Shown: piece after piece, positions 31,160 through 37,369 of the stretch | Layout: every line of letters starts with the position of its first letter | How positions within the stretch are numbered: position 1 is the first letter of the stretch | Assembly: GCF_001468225.1 (NCBI RefSeq) | Contig: NZ_LNRU01000021.1 | Span: 1-37,369, forward strand | Direction: 5' to 3' | DNA from: Sphingopyxis sp. H053 | Lineage (GTDB): Bacteria > Pseudomonadota > Alphaproteobacteria > Sphingomonadales > Sphingomonadaceae | Length of the DNA: 37,369 bases | Made by a program: the position numbers and the translations under genes | Notes under the pieces: generated by a model | The model's input: only the letters and a program-made list of their open reading frames with translations | Database searches by the model: none | What the model was told of the DNA's origin: nothing

Positions 31160-31423
31160 GGGTCAGAACCCTTTCATTGCACGTTCGAGGCGTCGAAATG
31201 GCAAAGATATCGGGTTCGGGCGGGTGAAGCGGGTAGCATCGCTACCCGCAAGGCCGCGCGGGCCCGAGATCGAAGCCATTTCGACGTCCCTGCGGGATTT
31301 GACCGATTTTGTCCATGGCTGCGTCAGCGAGCCTTGGAATATGATCATATGCCTGCGTCTCGCTTCTTGGCCCTGAACAAAATCGCTTCAAACCTCGAAC
31401 GCGCAATGAAAGGGTTCTGACCC
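31160..31423. mobile_element. MITE-like element with 31-bp terminal inverted repeats
   Basis: 264 bp bounded by 31-bp inverted repeats (31160-31190 and 31393-31423) that match at 30 of 31 positions and begin GGGTCAGAACCC. Inside are nested dyads: GTCGAAATGGC (31192-31202) with its exact complement at 31275-31285, TCGGGC (31216-31221) with GCCCGA (31262-31267), a perfect 9-bp hairpin GCGGGTAGC-ATC (31229-31249), and a 12-bp palindrome ATATGATCATAT (31339-31350). No transposase is encoded. I found no clear target-site duplication. It separates the GNAT and glycine-zipper genes. Confidence 0.65.
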
Positions 31424-31490
31424 TCATTCTCCCGCAGCAATTGGCCGACACTTCTGCGGCAAGAGGAGGCTTTGGGCAAGGGATACGCTT

Positions 31491-31520
31491 GAGGACGCCG
31501 GCGGTGAAGCCGGCGTCCTC
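31491..31520. other. Perfect 12-bp hairpin
   Basis: GAGGACGCCGGC, loop GGTGAA, GCCGGCGTCCTC, about 60 bp beyond the stop of the glycine-zipper gene. There is no T-run on either strand, so it may be a Rho-independent-like 3' end protector or a transcript end needing other signals. The remaining DNA between 31424 and 31582 shows nothing else. Confidence 0.5.
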
Positions 31521-31582
31521 GCCATCAGCGTGCGTGAGCGGAGGGGTCCAAACTCACGCTCGAGACGGTTGGCGTTTTGCCC

Positions 31583-31978
31583 CTAGCGGCAGCGATATTT
31601 CGACTTGTCGATCTCGCGGCCAAGCAGAGCGCCACCGGCAGCACCCAGAACGGTGCCGAGCAGCTTGTCGCCGCCGCCGGCGATTTCGTGACCCGCGAGG
31701 CCGCCGACCGCGCCGCCGATCAACAGACCGGTGGTGCCATTATCCTTTTTACAGCGATAACGGCCGTCGCGATCGCGCCACACGCGGGTGTTGTTATTGA
31801 CGCGCTCGTCGCGGGCATAATAGCGGCGATCCTTCTTGCGATAGAAGTTCGACGACTGGTCGAGCTGATGGAAGCCTTCGGCCTTCGCCGGAGCCGCGAT
31901 ACCCGCATAAGCAGGCGCGGTCAGGGCGACGCTGGCGGCAGCAAAAGCGCCCATCATGCCCTTGGTGAAATTACGCAT
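31583..31978 (-). CDS. Glycine-zipper 2TM domain exported protein
   Basis: A 131-aa envelope protein. A signal peptide ends near residue 25 (LTAPAYA). A basic, tyrosine-rich middle (FYRKKDRRYYARDERV) leads to a glycine-zipper segment (LLIGGAVGGLAGHEIAGGG, then LGAAGGALLG), as in the Rickettsia 17-kDa surface antigen/RcnB-like group. Such domains insert in or tether to membranes. The start at 31978 is chosen because AAAGGAC precedes it and the signal peptide follows directly. Two cysteines near the C-terminus (CKK, YRCR) may pair. Its role is unknown. Confidence 0.85.
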   Translation of the reverse strand: MRNFTKGMMGAFAAASVALTAPAYAGIAAPAKAEGFHQLDQSSNFYRKKDRRYYARDERVNNNTRVWRDRDGRYRCKKDNGTTGLLIGGAVGGLAGHEIAGGGDKLLGTVLGAAGGALLGREIDKSKYRCR

Positions 31979-32087
31979 AAAAAGTCCTTTCCTGGTCTCG
32001 GCGCCTCGTCCCGCTTGCACAAGACCGGGCGCTTCGATGGGAAAACGAGCTGGGCTGCAAAGCCGTTGCATGAACCCAAGGCAACAA

Positions 32088-32117
32088 GACGAACCGAGCG
32101 CTTCCATCGACGAACCG
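32088..32117. promoter_or_regulatory. 9-bp direct repeat GACGAACCG, 21-bp period
   Basis: GACGAACCG at 32088-32096 and again at 32109-32117, two helical turns apart, in the divergent gap between the glycine-zipper gene and the small membrane protein gene. A regulator could bind here, but no family can be named. Confidence 0.3.
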
Positions 32118-32160
32118 AAAGGCTCTTGCCGCATCGGCGGCGGCATGCGACAATCTCGGC

Positions 32161-32382
32161 ATGCTCAATATCGGATCGCTCGTCATTGGCGCTATCGCCT
32201 TGGTTTTGGCCGTTTTTGCGTTCATCCCGCTGCTCGGCTGGGCGAACTGGGTGATCATACCCTTCGCCGTCGTCGGTCTTGCGCTCGGCGCGATGTCGGA
32301 CAAGACGAGCGGGCGCAACCTGAACATCGTCGTCATCGTCATCGGCGTCATCCGCCTGATGCTCGGCGGCGGCATCATCTGA
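32161..32382 (+). CDS. Small membrane protein with two to three helices
   Basis: A 73-aa, strongly hydrophobic protein: LVIGAIALVLAVFAFIPLLG, then WVIIPFAVVGLALGAM, a short polar loop SDKTSGRN, and LNIVVIVIGVIRLMLGGGII. The layout fits an inner-membrane protein with two or three helices. No function is known to me. The ribosome site is weak. It is 20 bp upstream of rarD on the same strand and may share its transcript. Confidence 0.75.
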   Translation: MLNIGSLVIGAIALVLAVFAFIPLLGWANWVIIPFAVVGLALGAMSDKTSGRNLNIVVIVIGVIRLMLGGGII

Positions 32383-32402
32383 TCCAGCCGGACTAGCCGA
32401 CC

Positions 32403-33320
32403 ATGAACCAGCCAGCGGCCCCCGCGGGGAGCAATCAGGGCGGCTTGCCCTTTGCGATCAGCGCCTATCTGATCTGGGGCTTCGTTCCGCTCTTCTTCAA
32501 ACTGCTGTCGAGCGTTCCGCCGGTCGAAGTGCTGGCGCAGCGCATCGTCTGGTCGCTGCCGCTCTGTTTCCTGATCATGGTCTTCCGCCGCCAGATCGGC
32601 GAATATCTCGCGGCGCTTCGCGATTGGCGCGTGCTGCGGATGCTGCTCGTCAGTTCGGTGCTGATCGCGCTCAACTGGCTCGTCTATATCTATTCGATCT
32701 TCACCGACCACGTGCTCGCGGCCAGCCTCGGCTATTATCTCAATCCGCTCGTCAATGTGATGCTCGGCATGATCTTCCTCGGCGAGAGGCTCTCGCGGCT
32801 TCAGGCGCTTGCCGTGGTCATCGCCGGGATCGGCGTCGCGATCCTGCTCGCGGGCGCGCTCGACACGCTGTGGATCAGCCTGACCCTGGCGTTCAGTTTC
32901 GGCACATATGGCCTGATCCGCAAGATCGTGCCCGTTGGCTCGCTGCCGGGCCTCGCGATCGAGACGACCTTGCTGTTGCCGCTCTCCGTCGCCGGTGCGG
33001 CCTATTATATCTGGCTCGGCGACGGCCGCGGTTTCGGATCGGAAGCGGGGATCAGCTGGCTGCTCGCCGCGGGCGGGGTCGTCACCGCGGTGCCGCTCCT
33101 GCTGTTCGCGACCGCGGCGCGGCGGATGAGCTATGCCGCGCTCGGCTTCGTCCAGTATCTGGCACCGAGCATCGCCTTCCTGCTCAGCCTCTTCGTCTTC
33201 CACGAACCGTTGAAGCCCGCGCAGCTTGCCTGCTTCCTGCTGATCTGGGTCAGCATCGCGGTGTTCAGCTTCGATATGTGGCGCAAGATGCGCGCCGACC
33301 GGATGATGCCGGCGGCGTAG
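32403..33320 (+). CDS. rarD: RarD-type EamA family transporter
   Basis: A 305-aa inner-membrane protein with ten predicted helices, of the drug/metabolite transporter (EamA) superfamily. SAYLIWGFVPLFFKLL, VLAQRIVWS, NWLVYIYSI and YYLNPLVNVMLGMIFLGERL are RarD hallmarks, as is LGFVQYLAPSIAFLLSLFVF. RarD proteins are predicted permeases with no proven substrate; chloramphenicol sensitivity has been linked to the name. It ends 10 bp before a REP-like element that separates it from the convergent pyrC. Confidence 0.93.
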   Translation: MNQPAAPAGSNQGGLPFAISAYLIWGFVPLFFKLLSSVPPVEVLAQRIVWSLPLCFLIMVFRRQIGEYLAALRDWRVLRMLLVSSVLIALNWLVYIYSIFTDHVLAASLGYYLNPLVNVMLGMIFLGERLSRLQALAVVIAGIGVAILLAGALDTLWISLTLAFSFGTYGLIRKIVPVGSLPGLAIETTLLLPLSVAGAAYYIWLGDGRGFGSEAGISWLLAAGGVVTAVPLLLFATAARRMSYAALGFVQYLAPSIAFLLSLFVFHEPLKPAQLACFLLIWVSIAVFSFDMWRKMRADRMMPAA

Positions 33321-33330
33321 ACTATTTCTT

Positions 33331-33403
33331 CGTCATGCCGGACTTGATCCGGCATCCACCGCGGCGCTGAAATCATGGACCCCGGATCAAGTCCGGGGTG
33401 ACG
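33331..33403. repeat. REP-like two-hairpin element, copy 3 (short form)
   Basis: 73 bp between convergent rarD and pyrC. The left unit TGCCGGA-CTTGA-TCCGGCA and the right unit CCCCGGA-TCAAG-TCCGGGG each pair perfectly with themselves but not with each other at the stem base, so each half behaves as its own hairpin. Confidence 0.9.
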
Positions 33404-33411
33404 AAAGGATA

Positions 33412-34434
33412 TTAAACCAGCCGCCAGCCCAATGTTTCGCCGGCATGGAACGGAACGACCTCGCCGACGCGCTCGGGAACGACCGTCTCGCCGCGTTCGA
33501 GCGTTACCGTGCCGGTGTTGAGCGGCAGGCCATAGAAGTTCGGGCCATGTTCGCTGGCGAAGCCTTCGAACTTGTCCAGCGCGCCTTCCTCGTCGAACAC
33601 CTGGATATAGGATTCGAGCGCATAGGGGGCGTTGAAGATGCCGGCGCAGCCGCACGCGGCTTCCTTCGTGTGCACCGCATGCGGCGCGCTGTCGGTGCCG
33701 AGGAAGAATTTCGGCGAGCCCGACACCGCAGCGGCGCGGACGGCGAGCCGGTGCTGCTCGCGCTTGGCGACGGGCAGGCAGTAAGCGTGCGGGCGGATGC
33801 CGCCGACGAGCATCGCGTTGCGGTTGATGTGGAGATGCTGCGGCGTGATCGTCGCCGCGACATTGGCGGGGGCGGCCGTCACAAAATCGACCGCTTCCGA
33901 CGTCGTAATATGTTCGAACACGATTTTCAGGCCCGGCAGGTCGCGGACGAGCCCCTTCAGCGTGCGCTCGATGAACACCGCCTCGCGGTCGAAAATGTCG
34001 ACCTCATGATCGGTGACCTCGCCGTGGATGAGCAGCGGCATGCCGATTTCGGCCATCCGTTCGAGCACGGGCATGATCTTCGCGACATCGGTGACGCCAT
34101 GCGCGCTGCCGGTGGTGGCGTGCGCGGGATAGAGTTTCGCGGCGGTAAAGATGCCCTCGGCATGACCGCGCGCCATTTCGTCGGGGCTGCTGTGATCGGT
34201 GAGATAGGCGACGATCAGCGGGGTGAAGTCGAGCCCGGCGGGCACCGCGGCGTTGATGCGGTCGCGGTACGCCCGGCCTTCATCGGCGGTCGTGACCGGC
34301 GGCGACAGGTTCGGCATGATGATCGCGCGCGCGAACTGGCGCGCGGTATATTGCGCGACATGATCCAGCATCGCGCCATCGCGCAGATGGACATGCCAGT
34401 CGTCGGGGCGGCGGATCGTCAGGCGGTCGGTCAT
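33412..34434 (-). CDS. pyrC: Dihydroorotase
   Basis: A 340-aa zinc amidohydrolase that closes carbamoyl-aspartate to dihydroorotate in pyrimidine synthesis. It matches the E. coli PyrC (type II) form: metal ligands H14 and H16 in DDWHVHLRDG, the carbamylated lysine K100 in AAKLYPAHATT, H137 in LLIHGEV, and the FEHITTSEA block. Near the C-terminus GTDSAPH supplies the catalytic aspartate. The start at 34434 fits the family N-terminus, although the frame runs on upstream. It is divergent from ygfZ with a 57-bp gap and ends just before a REP-like element. Confidence 0.96.
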   Translation of the reverse strand: MTDRLTIRRPDDWHVHLRDGAMLDHVAQYTARQFARAIIMPNLSPPVTTADEGRAYRDRINAAVPAGLDFTPLIVAYLTDHSSPDEMARGHAEGIFTAAKLYPAHATTGSAHGVTDVAKIMPVLERMAEIGMPLLIHGEVTDHEVDIFDREAVFIERTLKGLVRDLPGLKIVFEHITTSEAVDFVTAAPANVAATITPQHLHINRNAMLVGGIRPHAYCLPVAKREQHRLAVRAAAVSGSPKFFLGTDSAPHAVHTKEAACGCAGIFNAPYALESYIQVFDEEGALDKFEGFASEHGPNFYGLPLNTGTVTLERGETVVPERVGEVVPFHAGETLGWRLV

Positions 34435-34491
34435 GTGCGGACTCGTCAACTTGTGGGTTGGTTTTGGCTGGGGCGTCCCTAGATTATCGCC

Positions 34492-35217
34492 ATGACCAAT
34501 ACCACCCTCAACGACCGCGCCCTCATTCGTCTGTCGGGGGAGGATGTCCGCGGCTTCCTGCAAGGGCTGGTGACCAACGATACTTCGGGCAATCTGCCGG
34601 TGTGGGCGGCGCTGCTGACCGCGCAGGGCAAGGCGCTGTTCGATTTCCTGATCTGGGGCGACGAAGGCGACGTGCTGATCGATTGCGAGCGCGAGGCGGC
34701 CGAGGCGCTGACGAAGCGCCTGACGCTCTATCGGCTGCGCCGTGCGATCACGATCGCGATCGAGGCCGATCTGGCGGTCCATTGGGCACCTGCCGGCGAT
34801 CTGGGCGTCGTCGACCCGCGCCTTCCCGACCTCGGCCAGCGCTGGCTGGCCCCCGCCGGTGAAGGCGAGGGCGCCGACGCCGCGTGGCGCGCCCACCGCC
34901 TTGCGCTCGGCGTCACCGAAGGACGCGCCGAACTGGGTGACGGCACGACCTTGTGGCTCGAATGCAATGCCATCGACCTCAATGGCGTCAGCTTCACCAA
35001 GGGCTGCTATGTCGGGCAGGAAAACACCGCGCGGATGAACTGGCGGCAAAAGGTCAACCGGCGGCTGGTCGTTGTCCCGATCGCCGAGGCCGACGAAAAG
35101 CGGCAGGTCATCGCTTATCCCGACCTCGGCTGGTCGGTCGAGCACCGGCGGACCGAGAATATCGAAGCAGCCGCCGCACCCGCGTGGCTCCGCGAGGGGC
35201 TCGCCGCCGGTTCATGA
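34492..35217 (+). CDS. ygfZ: YgfZ/GcvT domain protein (Fe-S cluster maintenance)
   Basis: A 241-aa folate-binding protein related to GcvT. The signature KGCYVGQE (170-177) with C172 defines the YgfZ/IBA57 family, which helps build or repair certain 4Fe-4S enzymes with tetrahydrofolate. The N-terminal LSGEDVRGFLQGLVTND and LLTAQGKALFDF are also family blocks. It is shorter than E. coli YgfZ (326 aa), as alphaproteobacterial members tend to be. Its stop overlaps the possible ATG of the next gene (ATGA). Confidence 0.93.
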   Translation: MTNTTLNDRALIRLSGEDVRGFLQGLVTNDTSGNLPVWAALLTAQGKALFDFLIWGDEGDVLIDCEREAAEALTKRLTLYRLRRAITIAIEADLAVHWAPAGDLGVVDPRLPDLGQRWLAPAGEGEGADAAWRAHRLALGVTEGRAELGDGTTLWLECNAIDLNGVSFTKGCYVGQENTARMNWRQKVNRRLVVVPIAEADEKRQVIAYPDLGWSVEHRRTENIEAAAAPAWLREGLAAGS

Positions 35218-35837
35218 CAGATGCAGCCATTGCTGCTAGACTGCCGGGCATGCGCGCTATGCTGATTTCGTCGGCGCTCGCCGCCGCTTTCGCCCTCTCG
35301 GCTCCTGCAGTAGCGGCGCCGACGTCGTTGTTGCCGACCGAACCCGAGCCCGCGCAACCCTCTTCCAGACTCGCGCCGCTGGCAGCGGACTCGGCCTGGA
35401 CGCCGCGCTTTGCAGCCGCCGCGGACGCGCTCGCGACCGCGCTCCGCTCGCGCGATGAGGCGCAGTGGGCGCCGCTGCTCGGCGGGCAATGGCTGTCCGC
35501 CGCGGATCGCGAGCGCGTCAGGAATTTGCTCGGCGACCCGAACAGCCCGTTCCTGCCTGCGCTCCTCGCGAAGGGCGTTACCCATCGCGCGATCCTCGGC
35601 TGGAGTGCGCCTGCGTCGCTCAGCGCCGAAGAACGCGCCGCGATCGAGAAAGGCCAGGAGGCCGAGGCGCTGGTGTGCTGGTCGGCGGGCGGAAACGGCG
35701 CAGGGCCGTGGCCGTCGACCGCGGTCGAGGCCGACAATCGGCCCGGCCGCTTCTATGCCTGCGCGCGGATCGCCTACAGCATTCGCGGCGAGACACCGAC
35801 GTGGCGCGCGTTCATCGATCAGCGCGAGCCCGCTTAA
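35214..35837 (+). CDS. Exported protein of unknown function
   Basis: 207 aa from the ATG at 35214, which overlaps the ygfZ stop, or 195 aa from the ATG at 35250. The second gives a classic signal peptide (MRAMLISSALAAAFALSAPA, cleavage near AVAA). The mature part has a Pro/Glu-rich start, then a region rich in Trp and Ala (WTPRFAAAADALATALRSRD, QWAPLLGGQWLSAADRERV) and a late block CWSAGGNGAGPWPSTAVEAD. I recognise no family. Tight linkage to ygfZ and to the retropepsin-like gene 34 bp downstream suggests one transcript. Confidence 0.75.
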   Translation: MTDAAIAARLPGMRAMLISSALAAAFALSAPAVAAPTSLLPTEPEPAQPSSRLAPLAADSAWTPRFAAAADALATALRSRDEAQWAPLLGGQWLSAADRERVRNLLGDPNSPFLPALLAKGVTHRAILGWSAPASLSAEERAAIEKGQEAEALVCWSAGGNGAGPWPSTAVEADNRPGRFYACARIAYSIRGETPTWRAFIDQREPA

Positions 35838-35871
35838 CCAATCTCGAACCCTCTTCTGCGAAAAGCGCCTC

Positions 35872-36438
35872 ATGTTGGGGCGCTTTCTCGGTCTGGCTGC
35901 GGTGATCGCGGCGGTTTCGGTCGGCTTGGCGGGCGTCGCCAGCCGGTCCTCATCCAATGACGCGGTCGAAACGTCGAATGCCATTTCGGGCAATCACGAC
36001 AATTGGACGACGCATAAAGTTCGCAAGGACCGGTCTTTAGCCGCGGCCGAAGCCAGTGGCCATTCGGGCCGGCCGAGCGAGGTGTTGCTCGCTCGATCAG
36101 GCGATTCGCATTTCTATGCCGATACCGAGATCGACGGGCGGAACATTCGCATGCTCGTCGACAGCGGCGCGTCGATTGTCGCGCTGACCCGCAGTGATGC
36201 CGAGGCGATCGGGATCAACGTCGACGATCTTCCGGTCGGCGGTAGCGCGAACACCGCCGGCGGCGTCGTGCCGATGCGGATGGTCACGCTCGACAGTGTC
36301 GAGGTCGAGGGGATCGAGGTGCGCGGCGTGCAGGCGGCGGTCATCGACGCCGACATGGGCGTATCGCTGCTCGGCCAGAGTTTCCTCTCGAAACTCGCCG
36401 CGGTGAACGTCGAAGGCGACACGATGACGCTGCGCTGA
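35872..36438 (+). CDS. Retropepsin-like aspartic protease, clan AA, membrane-anchored
   Basis: A 188-aa protein with one N-terminal hydrophobic helix (FLGLAAVIAAVSVGLAGVA) acting as anchor or uncleaved signal. A single retropepsin domain follows at about 80-188. The active-site motif is DSGAS (D97-A100 and S101) in MLVDSGASIVALT, and SLLGQSFL near 165 is the second family block. It matches the TIGR02281 group of bacterial periplasmic clan AA proteases, which must dimerise to complete the site. Substrates are unknown. The ribosome site is weak. It follows the exported protein gene by 34 bp. Confidence 0.9.
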   Translation: MLGRFLGLAAVIAAVSVGLAGVASRSSSNDAVETSNAISGNHDNWTTHKVRKDRSLAAAEASGHSGRPSEVLLARSGDSHFYADTEIDGRNIRMLVDSGASIVALTRSDAEAIGINVDDLPVGGSANTAGGVVPMRMVTLDSVEVEGIEVRGVQAAVIDADMGVSLLGQSFLSKLAAVNVEGDTMTLR

Positions 36439-36485
36439 TCGGACGTCGACTTTGACGCGGGGGCCTGCCACCGCTTATTTTCCTT

Positions 36486-36577
36486 CATCACCCCGGACTT
36501 GATCCGGGGTCCCGCTTGAAATCAAAGCCAGTTGATGCCTCAAAAAAGCGGGATCCCGGATCGAGTCCGGAATGACG
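36486..36577. repeat. REP-like two-hairpin element, copy 4
   Basis: 92 bp. The left unit is ACCCCGGA-CTTGA-TCCGGGGT. The right unit ATCCCGGA-TCGAG-TCCGGAAT carries one mismatch, so this copy is slightly decayed. The inner segment resembles copy 2. It lies between two plus-strand genes. Confidence 0.88.
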
Positions 36578-36662
36578 AGATAGGATGTGTTGCGCGTCGA
36601 TCGGGTAGCGATGCTCGCCCCCACGCTTGCCATTTCCGCCGTATTTCCCCACATCGGCCGCC

Positions 36663-37334
36663 ATGAACGCTCCCAACCCTCCGATGCGCGCGGCGATCGT
36701 GCCCGTCACCGCTTTCCAGCAGAATTGCACCCTTCTGTGGTGCACCGCGACCAACAAGGCGGCGTTCGTCGATCCCGGCGGCGACCTCGACAAGCTCAAG
36801 GACGCTGTCCGGCAGACCGGGGTCGAGGTCGAAAAGATCCTCGTCACCCACGGGCATATGGATCATTGCGGACAGGCGGGGATGCTCGCGAAGGAACTCG
36901 GGGTGCCGATCGAAGGGCCGCACGAGGACGACCGTTTCTGGATCGATGCTTTCGCCGAGGACGGCGCGCGCTTCGGCATGGTCGGCGAATCGTTCGAGCC
37001 CGATCGCTGGCTGGTCGACGGCGACACGGTGACCGTCGGTAATCTGACCATCGACGTCATCCATTGCCCGGGGCACACGCCGGGCCATGTCGTCTTCCAC
37101 CACGCGCCGTCGAAGCTCGCGATCGTCGGCGATGTGATTTTTCAGGGATCGATCGGCCGCACCGACTTTCCGCGCGGCAATCACCAGCAATTGCTCGATT
37201 CGATCACGCAGAAATTGTGGCCGCTCGGCGGCGACACGACCTTCCTGCCCGGACACGGCGCGCACAGCAATTTCGCGCACGAACGGCGTACCAATCCGTT
37301 CGTGAGCGATATGGCGTTAGGAACGGCGGGTTAA
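36663..37334 (+). CDS. Metallo-beta-lactamase fold hydrolase, YcbL/GloB-like
   Basis: A 223-aa single-domain metallo-hydrolase. The metal motif THGHMDH gives H63, H65, D67 and H68; H138 in CPGHTPGH and D157 in VGDVIF complete the site. GSIGRTDFPRGN is the hallmark of the YcbL-type glyoxalase II group, which lacks the C-terminal substrate domain of GloB. It probably hydrolyses a glutathione or other thioester such as S-lactoylglutathione. The start at 36663 is favoured; the methionine at residue 8 is an alternative. It is monocistronic. Confidence 0.92.
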   Translation: MNAPNPPMRAAIVPVTAFQQNCTLLWCTATNKAAFVDPGGDLDKLKDAVRQTGVEVEKILVTHGHMDHCGQAGMLAKELGVPIEGPHEDDRFWIDAFAEDGARFGMVGESFEPDRWLVDGDTVTVGNLTIDVIHCPGHTPGHVVFHHAPSKLAIVGDVIFQGSIGRTDFPRGNHQQLLDSITQKLWPLGGDTTFLPGHGAHSNFAHERRTNPFVSDMALGTAG

Positions 37335-37336
37335 TT

Positions 37337-37358
37337 CCCCTCCCGCTTGCGGGAGGGG
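37337..37358. repeat. Short GC-rich hairpin repeat
   Basis: CCCCTCCCGC-TT-GCGGGAGGGG, a perfect dyad right after the YcbL-like gene. No T-run follows. It is similar in style to the rpoB-rpoC spacer hairpin and is probably a small dispersed repeat. Confidence 0.65.
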
Positions 37359-37369
37359 CTAGGGGAGGG

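Overview
The window reads as chromosomal DNA of a high-GC alphaproteobacterium of the Sphingomonadales, most likely Sphingopyxis or a close relative. This rests on the RpoB/RpoC sequences, the aroQ-accB-accC order, a general-stress promoter of the EcfG type (GGAAC-N16-CGTT), and four copies of a GACTTGATCC-type intergenic repeat of a kind familiar from sphingomonad genomes. The genus is an inference; no rRNA or tRNA gene is present to fix it.

Layout. 1-318: no gene I can support. 319-2204: an ATP-grasp ligase translationally coupled to a MobA-like nucleotidyltransferase. 2125-4258: a carotenoid/stilbene oxygenase divergent from a TetR regulator, with a near-consensus promoter and repeated operator-like boxes between them. 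4348-6132: a MASE1-PAS-GGDEF diguanylate cyclase. 6275-8814: a Pro-Thr-rich lipoprotein of unusual composition, a DUF4197 protein and a small membrane protein. 8876-17670: rpoB-rpoC with its own promoter, a terminator-like hairpin in the leader and a strong terminator at the end. 17841-18481: a two-gene minus-strand unit (a 42-aa membrane peptide and a 59-aa PspC protein) behind a sigma54-type promoter with two upstream dyads. 18552-23256: recF, an ArsC-like reductase, a YkuD_2 L,D-transpeptidase, and a divergent Fsr-type efflux pump/AraC pair. 23289-27098: minus-strand aroQ-accB-accC followed by a YcbB-like L,D-transpeptidase. 27180-28509: thiS, a VOC-fold gene and thiG. 28515-31156: pentapeptide-repeat protein, CsbD, a lipoprotein and a GNAT acetyltransferase. 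31160-31423: a 264-bp element with 31-bp terminal inverted repeats. 31583-37334: glycine-zipper protein, small membrane protein, rarD, pyrC, ygfZ, an unknown periplasmic protein, a retropepsin-like aspartic protease and a YcbL-like metallo-hydrolase.

How it fits together. Most genes are core housekeeping: RNA polymerase, fatty acid, shikimate, pyrimidine and thiamine synthesis, and Fe-S maintenance. Several cell-envelope and stress genes sit among them. The least ordinary items are the sigma54/PspC unit, the MITE-like element whose end lies 4 bp from the GNAT start codon, the candidate attenuator ahead of rpoB, the oxygenase/TetR control region, and the VOC gene inside thiSG. I see no phage, integrase, transposase, CRISPR array or secretion system. 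I claim no wholly new defence or biosynthetic system.
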